A stretch of DNA of 64,000 nucleotides from Variovorax paradoxus (lineage in GTDB: Bacteria > Pseudomonadota > Gammaproteobacteria > Burkholderiales > Burkholderiaceae_C). Below the pieces are notes generated by a model, which saw only the letters and a program-made list of their open reading frames with translations, was not told the origin of the DNA and did not search any database. The DNA lies in contig NZ_JAUSRN010000008.1 in NCBI RefSeq assembly GCF_030811855.1, forward strand, positions 186,001 through 250,000. Reading direction: 5' to 3'. Shown here piece after piece: positions 29,516 to 38,004 of this stretch. Both the position numbers and the translations under genes were made by a program. Numbering within the stretch: position 1 is the stretch's first letter; every line of letters begins with the position of its first letter.

Positions 29516-30340
29516 TCAAGACAAATCCCGGTAGGCGAGCGTCGCCAGTTTGAGCAAAACGTCTCGCGGCAGCTTGCCCGCAACGGCATAGCCGAAGCCC
29601 TGGTCCACCCAATAGAAACTGGGCACCGGCCCTTCGGAGGCAAAGCGGAACGCTGTTTCGCGAGATGCGGCGGTGCCGGCGGCTGCTCGGCTGTCGAGCG
29701 TGCCGATGTAGAGCGTCACGCGTTCGCCCGCCGCGTCCTCGAACATGAACTGGGCGCGCGCGCCGCTTTCTCCGGGCAGCAAACGGCCGCCGACGAGCGT
29801 GTAGCCCATCGATGCCAGGTCGGGCACCTTGAGCGGCTTGTCGAGCCGCTTCGATAGCCACTGCACGAGGTGCTGTTGCTCCGTGGCGGCCACTTCGACC
29901 GGGTGTCTTTTCTCGGGCGCGTAGACGGCGTGCGCCACCGACGCGTCGTGCACGAACTCGCGCATTGCGGGTGCCTTGGCCAGTTGGGCCGGCGCAGCGC
30001 GCTGCATCGACCATTGGGCATTGCCGAGCCATCCTGCGGCAAAGGCGACCAGCACGCTGGCCGCCATGCCGCCCCATCGGATCCATCGGCCTTGCCGAGC
30101 GTGCCGCGGCTCGTTGCGATCGAGTGCGCTCATCAAGTGCGCGGGAACGGGTTCGCCGAGCAAGTCGCCATGCAGCCGGCGCAAGGCGTCTCGTTGGCTC
30201 CGCCACGCTGCGACCTGCTCGGCTAGGGCCGGGTCGTGTGCCAGGGCGTCTTCGACCTCGGACCGGCGGTCCGGTGCCAGCTGGCCATCGACGAGGGCAT
30301 GCAGCTCGTCGTCGGTGGGGGGCGGGGCGGGGCGGTTCAT
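29516..30340 (-). CDS. Transmembrane anti-sigma factor
   Basis: This protein is expected to hold the adjacent ECF sigma factor at the membrane until a periplasmic signal arrives. The 274-residue product has an N-terminal cytoplasmic anti-sigma domain (TDDELHALVDGQLAPDRRSEVEDALAHDPALAEQVAAWRSQ, about 8-55), one membrane segment (GGMAASVLVAFAAGWLG, about 95-112) and a periplasmic domain of about 160 residues with GYTLVGGRLLPGE and SFYWVDQGFGYAVAGKL blocks known from RsiW-like anti-sigma factors. No HxxxCxxC zinc motif is visible, so it is not a zinc-dependent ChrR/RsrA type. It starts 16 bases after the sigma gene ends. Confidence 0.88.
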   Translation of the reverse strand: MNRPAPPPTDDELHALVDGQLAPDRRSEVEDALAHDPALAEQVAAWRSQRDALRRLHGDLLGEPVPAHLMSALDRNEPRHARQGRWIRWGGMAASVLVAFAAGWLGNAQWSMQRAAPAQLAKAPAMREFVHDASVAHAVYAPEKRHPVEVAATEQQHLVQWLSKRLDKPLKVPDLASMGYTLVGGRLLPGESGARAQFMFEDAAGERVTLYIGTLDSRAAAGTAASRETAFRFASEGPVPSFYWVDQGFGYAVAGKLPRDVLLKLATLAYRDLS

Positions 30341-30356
30341 GGTTCGGCGAAAGGTT

Positions 30357-30872
30357 TCACTTGAGGCGGCGCAGGCCGGTGCGGCTCGGCGCGGTGGCGC
30401 CATCCATCAACTCGTGCAACCGGGCGCGGGCACGTGACAGGCGCGACATCACGGTGCCAGCGGGTATGCCGAGCACCTTTGCCACCTCGGCATAGGAAAG
30501 GTCTTCGAGCGCCACCAGCAGCAGCACGGCACGCTGCTCCTCGGGCAATTGCATCAGGCAGCGCTGCAGGTCGAGGCCGCTGCCGGGGTCCCGGCCCGGA
30601 TCGACGGCGCCGTGCAGCTCGTGCGCCACGTCGTCCAGCGGCACGACGCTGTGGGGCGATGGCATGCGCCGCCGCTGACTCGCGAAGATGTTGTGCATGA
30701 CCGTGAACAGCCACGCACGCAAATCGCTGCCCACCCGCCAGAGCCGCCATTTGCCGCAGGCCCTCTCGAGCGTGTCCTGCACCAAGTCGTCGGCTGCCCA
30801 TGCATCGCCCGTGAGCGCGCGCGCATAGCGGCGCAGGCTCGGAATCTGTTCGGCGATCTGGCGGGCGTCCAC
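30357..30872 (-). CDS. ECF RNA polymerase sigma factor
   Basis: This is an extracytoplasmic-function sigma factor made of region 2 and region 4 only. The 171-residue product has region 2 (SLRRYARALTGDAWAADDLVQDTLERA...DLRAWLFTVMHNIFASQRRR) and region 4 (LPEEQRAVLLLVALEDLSYAEVAKVLGIPAGTVMSRLSRARARLHELM). The start is taken as the GTG at 30872, which gives the normal N-terminus, although no good ribosome site precedes it. It lies 24 bases after a secreted-repeat gene and 16 bases before its anti-sigma gene, so the three are probably one transcript. A promoter-like GGAAT-N17-CGTT upstream of the first gene suggests autoregulation. Confidence 0.93.
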   Translation of the reverse strand: MDARQIAEQIPSLRRYARALTGDAWAADDLVQDTLERACGKWRLWRVGSDLRAWLFTVMHNIFASQRRRMPSPHSVVPLDDVAHELHGAVDPGRDPGSGLDLQRCLMQLPEEQRAVLLLVALEDLSYAEVAKVLGIPAGTVMSRLSRARARLHELMDGATAPSRTGLRRLK

Positions 30873-30896
30873 GGAGAGGCGGGCCGTGCGTCGCGC

Positions 30897-31277
30897 TCAG
30901 GGCTTGGCGGTTTTCCAGGCGCCGCCGACGCCGTCGCCGGTCTTGTCACCCGGCTTCGAGTCCTTGGCCCAGTAGTAGAGCGGCCAGCCCTTGGCGGCCC
31001 ACTGTTTCTTGCCGTCGTCGCGCGTGACGATGGTGAAGTCTCCCGCCGGCTTGTCGCTGTCGGTGGCCATGAAGGGCGGCCAGTTGGTCGCGCAGCCGCC
31101 GTTGCAGGCCGACTTGCCGCTGCCGGCCGTGTCCTTGTCGAAGGTGTACAGCGTCATGCCGTTCGGCCCGACCAGCGCACCGTCGGCGGCCTTGGGCTGT
31201 GCGAACGCGGGAAACGCGAGCAGGCTGCTCAGCAGTGCGGCGGCAAGGCCGGCATAGGAAGCACGAAAAGGCGACAT
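30897..31277 (-). CDS. Secreted-repeat protein (COG4315), non-lipidated paralogue
   Basis: The function is unknown. The 126-residue product has a cleavable signal peptide (MSPFRASYAGLAAALLSSLLAFPAFAQ) and then the same two repeat units as the lipoprotein at 29043-29438, with YTFDKD and YYWAKD as Yx(FWY)xxD motifs and the cysteine pair CNGGC. This copy has no lipobox, so it should be free in the periplasm while its paralogue is anchored. The ATG at 31277 has CAGGAG upstream. It is the first gene of the sigma operon and the ECF-type promoter candidate lies about 50 bases upstream, so it may be both co-transcribed with and a target of the sigma factor. Confidence 0.87.
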   Translation of the reverse strand: MSPFRASYAGLAAALLSSLLAFPAFAQPKAADGALVGPNGMTLYTFDKDTAGSGKSACNGGCATNWPPFMATDSDKPAGDFTIVTRDDGKKQWAAKGWPLYYWAKDSKPGDKTGDGVGGAWKTAKP

Positions 31278-31325
31278 GGGAAGACTCCTGAGTTGGTGCC
31301 ATCGACGATCCGATGACACCGCACA

Positions 31326-31351
31326 AACGCCTGCAGCGCGCGTTTTATTCC
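31326..31351 (-). promoter_or_regulatory. Candidate ECF-type promoter (GGAAT-N17-CGTT)
   Basis: On the minus strand, GGAAT (31351-31347) and CGTT (31329-31326) are separated by 17 bases. This resembles the GGAAC/CGTT pattern of many ECF sigma promoters. The predicted start point is about 40 bases upstream of the first secreted-repeat gene. The T in place of C in the -35 is a mismatch. Confidence 0.5.
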
Positions 31352-31369
31352 ATGCCGCGCAAAAAAGAA

Positions 31370-31846
31370 CTAGCGGTTGCGGCTCTTCATCGCGCGCTCG
31401 ACCTCGCGCTTGCCTTCGCGGTCCTTGATGGTGTCGCGCTTGTCGTGCTCGGCCTTGCCCTTGGCCAGCGCAATATCGAGTTTGATCTTGCCGGTCTTCC
31501 AATGCAGGTTGAGCGGCACCAGCGTGTAGCCCTTTTGCTCGACCTTGCCAACCAGGCGGCGAATCTCTTCCTTGTGCAGCAGCAGCTTCTTGGTGCGGAT
31601 GGAGTCGGGGTTGACGTGGGTCGAAGCGCTCTTGAGCGGGTTGATCTGCAGGCCGACGACAAACAGCTCGCCGTCGCGGATCACCACGTAGCCATCGGTC
31701 AGCTGGACCTTGCCTTCGCGCAGGGATTTGACTTCCCAGCCTTCGAGGACGATGCCGGCTTCGAAGCGTTCTTCGAAGAAATAGTTGTACGCGGCCTTCT
31801 TGTTGTCGGCAATGCGGGAGGAGGTATCTTGTTTCTTGGTGGCCAT
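31370..31846 (-). CDS. smpB: SsrA-binding protein SmpB
   Basis: SmpB binds tmRNA and guides it to stalled ribosomes for trans-translation. The 158-residue product shows [38 protein letters not shown], the [21 protein letters not shown] block and the basic C-terminal tail [16 protein letters not shown] that enters the ribosome. It is divergent from ratA with 62 bases between starts, an arrangement seen widely in proteobacteria. The tmRNA gene itself is not in this window. Confidence 0.98.
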   Translation of the reverse strand: MATKKQDTSSRIADNKKAAYNYFFEERFEAGIVLEGWEVKSLREGKVQLTDGYVVIRDGELFVVGLQINPLKSASTHVNPDSIRTKKLLLHKEEIRRLVGKVEQKGYTLVPLNLHWKTGKIKLDIALAKGKAEHDKRDTIKDREGKREVERAMKSRNR

Positions 31847-31877
31847 GGCTCGGAAAGGTGGGGGCGCATGGCTTCAA

Positions 31878-31883
31878 TACAAT
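31878..31883 (+). promoter_or_regulatory. -10 box candidate for ratA-rnfH
   Basis: TACAAT lies 25 bases before the ratA start codon in the divergent smpB/ratA spacer. No clear -35 is visible. Confidence 0.4.
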
Positions 31884-31908
31884 CCGTCGCGCACGCTGTC
31901 CCGATTCT

Positions 31909-32355
31909 ATGAAAACAGTCAACAAGTCCGTCCTCATCTGGTACAGCGCCGAAGAGATGTACGCGCTCGTCACCGATGTGGAGAAGTATCCGCAGTTCCT
32001 TCCGTGGTGCGACAAGTCGCGGGTCATCGAGGAAGACGAAGCCGGAATGACCGCCGAAGTGGGCCTGGCTTTCGCGGGCCTTCACCAGAGCTTCACCACC
32101 CGCAACACGCACGTGCCGGGGCGCGAAGTGCATCTCAAGCTCGTAGACGGTCCGTTCTCCAACCTCGACGGCCTCTGGAAATTCGCCCCCGTGGGCGAGC
32201 CCGGAGAGCGCGCCTGCCGCGTCGAGCTGCACATGAGCTACGGCTTCAGCAACTTCGCGTTGCAGGCCCTGGTGGGGCCGGTGTTCGACACTGTCGCCTC
32301 CAGCCTTGTCGAAGCCTTCGTCAAGCGCGCTGAGCAGGTCTACGGCGCGGCCTGA
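31909..32355 (+). CDS. RatA-family START-domain protein (Coq10-like)
   Basis: This is a small polyketide-cyclase/START-fold protein related to RatA of E. coli and to mitochondrial Coq10. The 148-residue product begins MKTVNKSVLIWYSAEEMYALVTDVEKYPQFLPWCDKSRV, the standard opening of the family, and includes FTTRNTHVPGREVHLKLVDGPFSNLDGLWKF. E. coli RatA was described as inhibiting 70S subunit association, while Coq10-like proteins bind ubiquinone; either activity is possible here. The ATG at 31909 is preferred over a GTG at 31858 because the family starts at MK. It is followed by rnfH after 7 bases, as in many genomes. Confidence 0.92.
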   Translation: MKTVNKSVLIWYSAEEMYALVTDVEKYPQFLPWCDKSRVIEEDEAGMTAEVGLAFAGLHQSFTTRNTHVPGREVHLKLVDGPFSNLDGLWKFAPVGEPGERACRVELHMSYGFSNFALQALVGPVFDTVASSLVEAFVKRAEQVYGAA

Positions 32356-32362
32356 TTAGTCA

Positions 32363-32698
32363 ATGATCGAAGTCACGCTGAGCTGCTCGCCCGCGCCGCG
32401 CGAGGTGTTCGAGCAGGTCCTGCGGCTCGCACTTGGTGCCACCGTGGACGATGCCGTGAAGGCCAGCGACCTCGCGCAACGCTTTCCGCAGCTGGACTGG
32501 CGCCAGGCCATGACGCCCGGCATCTGGGGCAGGGAAGTGGAGTGGAACCAGCCTTTGAAAGACGGTGATCGGGTCGAACTGTGCCGGCCGCTGGCCGTCG
32601 ATCCCAAGGTGGCGCGCCGCGAGCGCTTCCAGCGCCAGGGCGCGCGCGGCACCGGTCTTTTTGCGAACCGCCGCAAGGGCGGCAAGGCCGGCTACTGA
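32363..32698 (+). CDS. RnfH family ubiquitin-like protein
   Basis: This is a small beta-grasp protein of the RnfH/YfjF family, whose biochemical role is not settled. The 111-residue product has IEVTLSCSPAPREVFEQVLRLALGATVDDAVKAS, GIWGREVEWNQPLKDGDRVELCRPLAVDPKVARRERF, the conserved LxDGDRVExYRPLxxDPK block of the family. It ends in a basic tail. It is paired with ratA and probably co-transcribed. Confidence 0.92.
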   Translation: MIEVTLSCSPAPREVFEQVLRLALGATVDDAVKASDLAQRFPQLDWRQAMTPGIWGREVEWNQPLKDGDRVELCRPLAVDPKVARRERFQRQGARGTGLFANRRKGGKAGY

Positions 32699-32717
32699 AT
32701 CGGCCCGCGTGCTGCAG

Positions 32718-33233
32718 TTACTTGCAGTCGCTTTCGATGACCGACTGAAGGCGCTTCTGCTCCGCCGCACGCGCGGCATCGTCCATGATCTCTCGCTCGC
32801 CCTTCGCGTTGACCCTGGCCACGCGAAGGCCGCTGTCGAACGTGGCCTTGCCCTGGCGGGCGCGGTCGCAGTTCTCGGCCTTGATCTTGGCGTTCTTCTC
32901 CGCCTCGGCGGCCTGCTTGGCTTTTTCTTCCGCCTGCGCCTTCTTGGTCTTTTCCTCGAGTTCCTTGTCGACGCCCGGCGCCTTGGGCGCTGCCGCGACT
33001 TCGCGCGGCTTGGACGCCTCGGGTGCATCGGCCTCCGCAGGGGCCTGCGTCAAGCCGCCGCGCGGTGGGGGCGTACCCGAGCGGCGCAGGATGTTCTTTT
33101 CGGGCACATCGGGCGGCGGCGCCTGGTCGCTGAAGACCTTCTTGCCGTTCTTGTCGATCCATTGCCATTGCGCGCTGGCCGAGAGCGGCAGCAGGCAAAC
33201 ACATCCAAGTACGAGCCAATGCGCGAATTTCAT
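32718..33233 (-). CDS. DUF4124 domain-containing secreted protein
   Basis: This is an exported protein of unknown function. The 171-residue product has a signal peptide ([21 protein letters not shown]), then the DUF4124 domain [30 protein letters not shown], then a Pro-rich linker and a Lys/Glu/Ala-rich helical region (about 85-140, [28 protein letters not shown]) and a short C-terminal end. It is convergent with rnfH (19-base gap) and divergent from guaB. Confidence 0.85.
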   Translation of the reverse strand: MKFAHWLVLGCVCLLPLSASAQWQWIDKNGKKVFSDQAPPPDVPEKNILRRSGTPPPRGGLTQAPAEADAPEASKPREVAAAPKAPGVDKELEEKTKKAQAEEKAKQAAEAEKNAKIKAENCDRARQGKATFDSGLRVARVNAKGEREIMDDAARAAEQKRLQSVIESDCK

Positions 33234-33385
33234 GCGGCGAGTTTAGCGTTGCCTTACGTTTGGCAACATGGCCGGTGCGAGCTTTCGAGCAAGGTGAGTT
33301 GGAAATTGGCTACGTTCGGCCACTTGGGCAGCCAGATCGAGGCCGGCCGAAGCCCCCTCCGGGGCGGGTAAGTACCGAGCATCGC

Positions 33386-33391
33386 TACAAT
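33386..33391 (+). promoter_or_regulatory. -10 box candidate for guaB
   Basis: TACAAT lies 22 bases before the guaB ATG, and a ribosome site (TGGAG) stands between them. No convincing -35 is seen. The remaining spacer 33234-33380 holds nothing else that I can identify. Confidence 0.45.
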
Positions 33392-33412
33392 CCGTCTTTT
33401 GGAGCTTCACCC

Positions 33413-34882
33413 ATGCGCCTTCTCGGCAAAGCGCTCACCTTCGACGACGTGTTGTTGGTGCCAGCGTTCTCCCAGGTCCTGCCCAAGGACACCTCTCTCG
33501 CCACCCGTTTTTCCCGCAACATCGCGCTGAATCTGCCGCTGGTCTCCGCCGCGATGGACACGGTGACCGAGGCTCGCCTCGCCATCGCGATCGCGCAGGA
33601 AGGCGGCATCGGCATCGTGCACAAGAACTTCACCGCAGCCGAGCAGGCCGCGCAGGTTGCCAAGGTGAAGCGGTATGAGTCGGGCGTACTGCGCGATCCG
33701 GTGGTGATCACGCCGACGCACACTGTGCTGCAGGTCATGCAGCTGTCCGACGAACTCGGCATCTCGGGCTTCCCGGTGCTCGACGGCGGCAAGGTGGTCG
33801 GCATCGTGACGGGTCGTGACCTGCGTTTTGAAAACCGCTACGACGTGCCGGTGAGCGAGATCATGACGCCGCGCGAAAAGCTCATCACCGTGCCCGACGG
33901 CACCACGCTGGCCGAAGCCAAGGCGCTGCTCAACAAGCACAAGCTCGAACGCCTGCTGGTCATCAACAGCGCGTGGGAGCTCAAGGGCCTGATCACCGTC
34001 AAGGACATCACCAAGCAGACCAGCTTCCCCAACGCGGCGCGCGACCCAAGCGGTCGCCTGCGCGTGGGCGCGGCGGTAGGAGTGGGCGAGGGCACCGAGG
34101 AACGCGTCGAGGCGCTGGTCAAGGCCGGCGTCGATGCGATCGTGGTCGACACCGCGCACGGCCACAGCGCCGGCGTGATCGAGCGCGTGCGCTGGGTCAA
34201 GAAGAACTATCCGCAGGTCGACGTGATCGGCGGCAACATTGCCACCGGCGACGCCGCGCGTGCGCTGGCCGATGCCGGCGCGGACGCGGTCAAGGTCGGC
34301 ATCGGCCCCGGATCGATCTGCACCACGCGCATCGTCGCCGGTGTGGGCGTGCCGCAGATCATGGCCGTGGACAACGTGGCCACCGCGCTGCAGGGCACTG
34401 GCATTCCGCTGATCGCTGACGGCGGCATCCGCTATTCGGGCGACATCGCCAAGGCCATTGCCGCAGGCGCCAGCACCGTGATGATGGGCGGCATGTTCGC
34501 AGGCACCGAAGAGGCGCCCGGCGAGATCGTGCTGTTCCAGGGCCGCAGCTACAAGAGCTACCGCGGCATGGGCTCCATCGGTGCCATGCAGCAGGGCAGC
34601 GCCGACCGCTACTTCCAGGAATCCACCACTGGTAATCCCAACGCCGACAAGCTGGTTCCCGAAGGCATCGAAGGGCGCGTGCCCTACAAGGGCTCGATGG
34701 TTTCCATCGTGTACCAGATGTCGGGCGGCTTGCGCGCCAGCATGGGCTACTGCGGCTGCGCGACCATCGAGGACATGAAGAACAAGGCCGAGTTCGTCGA
34801 GATCACCACGGCCGGCATCCGCGAGAGCCACGTTCACGACGTGCAGATCACCAAGGAAGCGCCGAACTACCGCGCCGAATAA
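33413..34882 (+). CDS. guaB: IMP dehydrogenase
   Basis: This enzyme oxidises IMP to XMP with NAD, the committed step of guanine nucleotide synthesis. The 489-residue product has the N-terminal barrel start [17 protein letters not shown], two CBS domains (about 95-205), the catalytic Cys loop [18 protein letters not shown], and the flap region with [14 protein letters not shown]. The ATG at 33413 is preceded by GGAG. In most related genomes guaA follows closely. Here a toxin-antitoxin pair lies between them. Confidence 0.97.
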   Translation: MRLLGKALTFDDVLLVPAFSQVLPKDTSLATRFSRNIALNLPLVSAAMDTVTEARLAIAIAQEGGIGIVHKNFTAAEQAAQVAKVKRYESGVLRDPVVITPTHTVLQVMQLSDELGISGFPVLDGGKVVGIVTGRDLRFENRYDVPVSEIMTPREKLITVPDGTTLAEAKALLNKHKLERLLVINSAWELKGLITVKDITKQTSFPNAARDPSGRLRVGAAVGVGEGTEERVEALVKAGVDAIVVDTAHGHSAGVIERVRWVKKNYPQVDVIGGNIATGDAARALADAGADAVKVGIGPGSICTTRIVAGVGVPQIMAVDNVATALQGTGIPLIADGGIRYSGDIAKAIAAGASTVMMGGMFAGTEEAPGEIVLFQGRSYKSYRGMGSIGAMQQGSADRYFQESTTGNPNADKLVPEGIEGRVPYKGSMVSIVYQMSGGLRASMGYCGCATIEDMKNKAEFVEITTAGIRESHVHDVQITKEAPNYRAE

Positions 34883-34895
34883 GTGCTGAGCGAGC

Positions 34896-34972
34896 CCAAT
34901 CTGGCCAGACCTTGAAAGTCGGGCCAGATTGGCGTTAGAATTTGGGCCAGATTCAATTTTTCTGGCCCAAAT
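34896..34972 (+). promoter_or_regulatory. Promoter and twin inverted repeats in front of the toxin-antitoxin pair
   Basis: A -35 TTGAAA (34912-34917) and -10 TAGAAT (34936-34941) with 18-base spacing form a good sigma-70 promoter. Two inverted repeats with the shared core GGCCAGAT flank it: 11-base arms at 34896-34906 and 34922-34932 enclosing the -35, and 12-base arms at 34940-34951 and 34961-34972 covering the likely start point. The second repeat runs into the antitoxin ATG. Autorepression by the antitoxin complex is the expected role. Confidence 0.7.
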
Positions 34973-35219
34973 GCAATCCATCGGCATCGCTGAAGCCAAG
35001 AACAACTTCTCGGCCCTGATCGACTCGGTCGAAAAGGGCGAGGAGGTTCGCATCACCCGCCACGGCAAGGAAGTCGTGCGCATGCTGCCGGTGCGGCGCA
35101 AGCCAGTCATCACCGACGAGCAGATCGAGCGCGAGCTCGGCCAGATTGACGCGCTGCACGCCACCATCCAGCCCGGCCGCCCGGTGCGCGCATTGCTCGA
35201 CGAAGGGCGTCAATCGTGA
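34971..35219 (+). CDS. Type II antitoxin, Phd/YefM-VapB class
   Basis: This is the labile DNA-binding partner of the PIN toxin that follows. The 82-residue product reads MQSIGIAEAKNNFSALIDSVEKGEEVRITRHGKEVVRMLPV, the Phd/YefM fold signature, followed by a C-terminal part rich in Arg and Leu that should wrap the toxin. The ATG at 34971 is chosen because it fits the family start and lies directly after the operator-like repeats; there is no clear ribosome site, and the start codon lies in the arm of a hairpin. It overlaps the toxin start by 4 bases. Confidence 0.88.
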   Translation: MQSIGIAEAKNNFSALIDSVEKGEEVRITRHGKEVVRMLPVRRKPVITDEQIERELGQIDALHATIQPGRPVRALLDEGRQS

Positions 35220-35650
35220 CAGCCTTCGTCATGGACGCTTCCGTCACCGCCGCCTGGCTGCTGCCAGACCAGGCCAGCGAACACACCCGCAAGCTCTACG
35301 CCGCCATCCGCCGCGACGAAGTGGAGCCGCAGGCGCCCAATGCCTGGCAGTGGGAGTGCGCCAACATCCTTGCCAATGGCGTGCGCAGCGGCCGCATTCC
35401 GACTTCGGCGGTCGAAGGGTTGTGGAGCGTGCTCGACGCCATCCGCCATCGCGTCGAACTGCACGAACTCGCGCCCGCGCAACACAAGGCCGTCCTGGCC
35501 GTGGCCATCGATGCCGGCGTGTCGCTCTACGATGCGGGCTATCTCTGGCTCGCGCGCTCGCTCAATCTCCCGCTCGCCACTTTCGACGAGCAACTCATCC
35601 AGGCCGCACCCAAGGCGGGTGTGAAGCTGTTCGACATTTCAACGCTCTGA
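35216..35650 (+). CDS. VapC-type PIN-domain toxin ribonuclease
   Basis: PIN toxins cleave RNA, often tRNA or rRNA, with magnesium held by acidic residues. The 144-residue product shows the first acidic site [11 protein letters not shown], the second cluster at [11 protein letters not shown], and the C-terminal sites [25 protein letters not shown] with Asp residues at the usual positions. The GTG at 35216 overlaps the antitoxin stop (GTGA); an ATG at 35231 is an alternative. The pair sits between guaB and guaA and looks like an insertion into that unit. Confidence 0.9.
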   Translation: MTAFVMDASVTAAWLLPDQASEHTRKLYAAIRRDEVEPQAPNAWQWECANILANGVRSGRIPTSAVEGLWSVLDAIRHRVELHELAPAQHKAVLAVAIDAGVSLYDAGYLWLARSLNLPLATFDEQLIQAAPKAGVKLFDISTL

Positions 35651-35663
35651 CCGAGTCTTCTCC

Positions 35664-37280
35664 ATGCAACACGACAAGATCCTCATCCTCGATTTCGGCT
35701 CGCAAGTCACGCAGCTCATTGCTCGCCGCGTGCGCGAGGCGCATGTGCTCAGCGAGGTGCATCCCTGCGACGTCACCGACGAGTGGGTGCGCGAATACGC
35801 GGCCGACGGCCACCTCAAGGGCGTGATTCTTTCGGGCAGCCACGCCAGCGTGTACGAAGAAACCACCGACAAGGCCCCGCAGGCCGTGTTCGACCTGGGC
35901 GTGCCCGTGCTCGGCATCTGCTACGGCATGCAGACCATGGCACACCAGCTCGGCGGCAAGGTCGAAGGCGGCCACAAGCGCGAGTTCGGCTTTGCGTCCG
36001 TGCGCGCCCACGGCCACACCGCGCTGCTGAAAGACATTGCCGACTTCACCACGCCCGAAGGCCACGGCATGCTCAACGTGTGGATGAGCCATGGCGACAA
36101 GGTGACCGAGCTGCCGCCGGGCTTCAAGCTCATGGCCAGCACCGAGAGCTGCCCCATCGCCGGCATGGCCGACGAGGCGCGCCGCTACTACGCGCTCCAG
36201 TTCCATCCCGAAGTGACGCACACGGTGCAGGGCAAGGCGATCATCGATCGCTTCGTGCTCGGCATCTGCGAAGCAAAGCCCGACTGGGTCATGCGCGACC
36301 ACATCGCCGAAGCCGTCGAGAAGATCCGCGAGCAAGTCGGCGACGAGGAAGTCATCCTCGGCCTCTCCGGCGGTGTCGATTCGAGCGTGGCGGCCGCGTT
36401 GATTCATCGCGCCATCGGCGACCAGCTGACCTGCGTGTTCGTCGACCACGGCCTCTTGCGGCTGAACGAGGGCGACATGGTTATGGAGATGTTCGAAGGC
36501 AAGCTGCATGCGAAGGTCATTCGCGTCGATGCGAGCGACCTGTTCCTCGGCAAGCTCGCTGGCGTGAGCGACCCCGAAGCCAAGCGCAAGATCATCGGCG
36601 GCGAGTTCGTCACCGTGTTCAAGCAGGAAGCCGCCAAGCTCAAGGCCGGCGACGGAGGACACAAGGGCGCGACCTTCCTCGCACAGGGAACGATCTACCC
36701 CGACGTCATCGAGTCGGGCGGCGCCAAGAGCAAGAAGGCCGTCACCATCAAGAGCCACCACAACGTGGGCGGCCTGCCCGAACAGCTCGGCCTCAAGCTG
36801 CTCGAGCCGCTGCGTGACCTGTTCAAGGATGAAGTGCGTGAACTCGGTGTGGCGCTCGGCCTGCCGCCCGAGATGGTGTACCGCCACCCATTCCCCGGCC
36901 CGGGCCTGGGCGTGCGCATTCTTGGCGAAGTCAAGAAGGAATACGCCGACCTGCTGCGCCGCGCCGACGCGATCTTCATCGAGGAGCTGCGCAACTTCAA
37001 GGATGAATCGGGCAAGACCTGGTACGACCTCACGAGCCAGGCTTTTACCGTGTTCCTCCCCGTGAAGAGCGTGGGCGTGATGGGCGACGGCCGTACTTAT
37101 GACTACGTCGTCGCTCTGCGCGCCGTGCAGACCAGCGACTTCATGACCGCCGACTGGGCCGAGCTGCCGTATGCACTGCTCAAGAAGGTGTCGGGCCGCA
37201 TCATCAACGAAGTGCGCGGCATCAACCGAGTGACCTATGACGTGTCGAGCAAGCCGCCGGCGACGATCGAGTGGGAGTGA
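35664..37280 (+). CDS. guaA: GMP synthase (glutamine-hydrolysing)
   Basis: This enzyme aminates XMP to GMP using glutamine and ATP. The 538-residue product has the glutamine amidotransferase domain with the catalytic Cys in [15 protein letters not shown] and the His/Glu site FHPEVTHT, the ATP pyrophosphatase P-loop [12 protein letters not shown], and the C-terminal dimerisation domain ending [17 protein letters not shown], the conserved GuaA end. It lies 13 bases after the toxin gene, so it depends on readthrough from guaB, on the toxin-antitoxin promoter, or on a promoter inside that pair. Confidence 0.98.
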   Translation: MQHDKILILDFGSQVTQLIARRVREAHVLSEVHPCDVTDEWVREYAADGHLKGVILSGSHASVYEETTDKAPQAVFDLGVPVLGICYGMQTMAHQLGGKVEGGHKREFGFASVRAHGHTALLKDIADFTTPEGHGMLNVWMSHGDKVTELPPGFKLMASTESCPIAGMADEARRYYALQFHPEVTHTVQGKAIIDRFVLGICEAKPDWVMRDHIAEAVEKIREQVGDEEVILGLSGGVDSSVAAALIHRAIGDQLTCVFVDHGLLRLNEGDMVMEMFEGKLHAKVIRVDASDLFLGKLAGVSDPEAKRKIIGGEFVTVFKQEAAKLKAGDGGHKGATFLAQGTIYPDVIESGGAKSKKAVTIKSHHNVGGLPEQLGLKLLEPLRDLFKDEVRELGVALGLPPEMVYRHPFPGPGLGVRILGEVKKEYADLLRRADAIFIEELRNFKDESGKTWYDLTSQAFTVFLPVKSVGVMGDGRTYDYVVALRAVQTSDFMTADWAELPYALLKKVSGRIINEVRGINRVTYDVSSKPPATIEWE

Positions 37281-37322
37281 GTGCTGGAAACGTAGGCGTG
37301 ACCAGCGGCTGAGAGCGCGCGC

Positions 37323-37955
37323 TCAGGCCGCCACGACGATCGGAAATCGCGCCTGCAATCCGTCCGGCCCGCGCTCGAATGGCACGGTGACGGCGTCCTT
37401 CGCGGCCTGGGGCAGGTTGCGCCAGAGAAAGTCGCGCGCGTTGCCCGGGTCGCCGGCCACATAGAGCTGCGTGGTCAGCAGTTCGCGCGTGCCGAGCTTC
37501 ACCTTGACGTGGATGTGCGGTGTGCGGCCGCTGTAGGCGACCGGCCGGATGGTGCGAAAGCGCCAGCTGCCGTCCTCGCCCACGGCGACGCGGCCGAAGC
37601 CCTGGAAAGCGGCGTCGGCCCGGTCGCCGTCGCCCGGATGGTGGTAGTGGCCGTTTTCGTCGCATTGCCAGATCTCGACCTGCGCGCCGCGCAGCGGCTT
37701 GCCGTCCAGGTCGGTCACGGTGCCGTCGACCCAGGCCGGCTGGCCGCGGCGATAGTTCAGCGTGCCGTTGCGCAGCAGGTCGTTGTCGGAATCTTGCGGC
37801 AGCCGGACCGGATAGAACGGCCCCTCGGTCTGCGAAGGCGTTGCGAGCCGGGCCGCCGCCGGTTGCGCGCGGGCGCCCAGCCAGAGCGCGGGCGCGGCAA
37901 CCAGCGCCGCGGCGACGGTGCGCCGGGGAAGGCCGTGTTCTGGTGTGGCGTTCAT
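37323..37955 (-). CDS. Intradiol ring-cleavage dioxygenase family protein, exported
   Basis: This protein has the fold of protocatechuate 3,4-dioxygenase. The 210-residue product starts with a twin-arginine-like leader (LPRRTVAAALVAAPALWLGARAQPA), then SQTEGPFYP, the block GTVTDLDGKPLRGAQVEIWQCDENGHYHHPGD, and YSGRTPHIHVKVKLG. The family iron ligands (two Tyr, two His) are matched by the Tyr in GHYHHP, the Tyr in VAYSGR and the two His in PHIHVKV. Export is unusual for classic catechol dioxygenases, although an exported subgroup of unknown substrate exists. No catabolic genes are adjacent, so substrate is unknown. Confidence 0.85.
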   Translation of the reverse strand: MNATPEHGLPRRTVAAALVAAPALWLGARAQPAAARLATPSQTEGPFYPVRLPQDSDNDLLRNGTLNYRRGQPAWVDGTVTDLDGKPLRGAQVEIWQCDENGHYHHPGDGDRADAAFQGFGRVAVGEDGSWRFRTIRPVAYSGRTPHIHVKVKLGTRELLTTQLYVAGDPGNARDFLWRNLPQAAKDAVTVPFERGPDGLQARFPIVVAA

Positions 37956-38004
37956 GGTCCGTCAGAGCCGCGCCGCTGGCGCGAGTTCCGCTCCGACCCG
38001 AATG

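Noticed and set aside
37323..37955. A catechol catabolism cluster suggested by the dioxygenase-like gene
   Set aside because: No muconate, regulator or other aromatic degradation genes are nearby, and the product carries an export signal.
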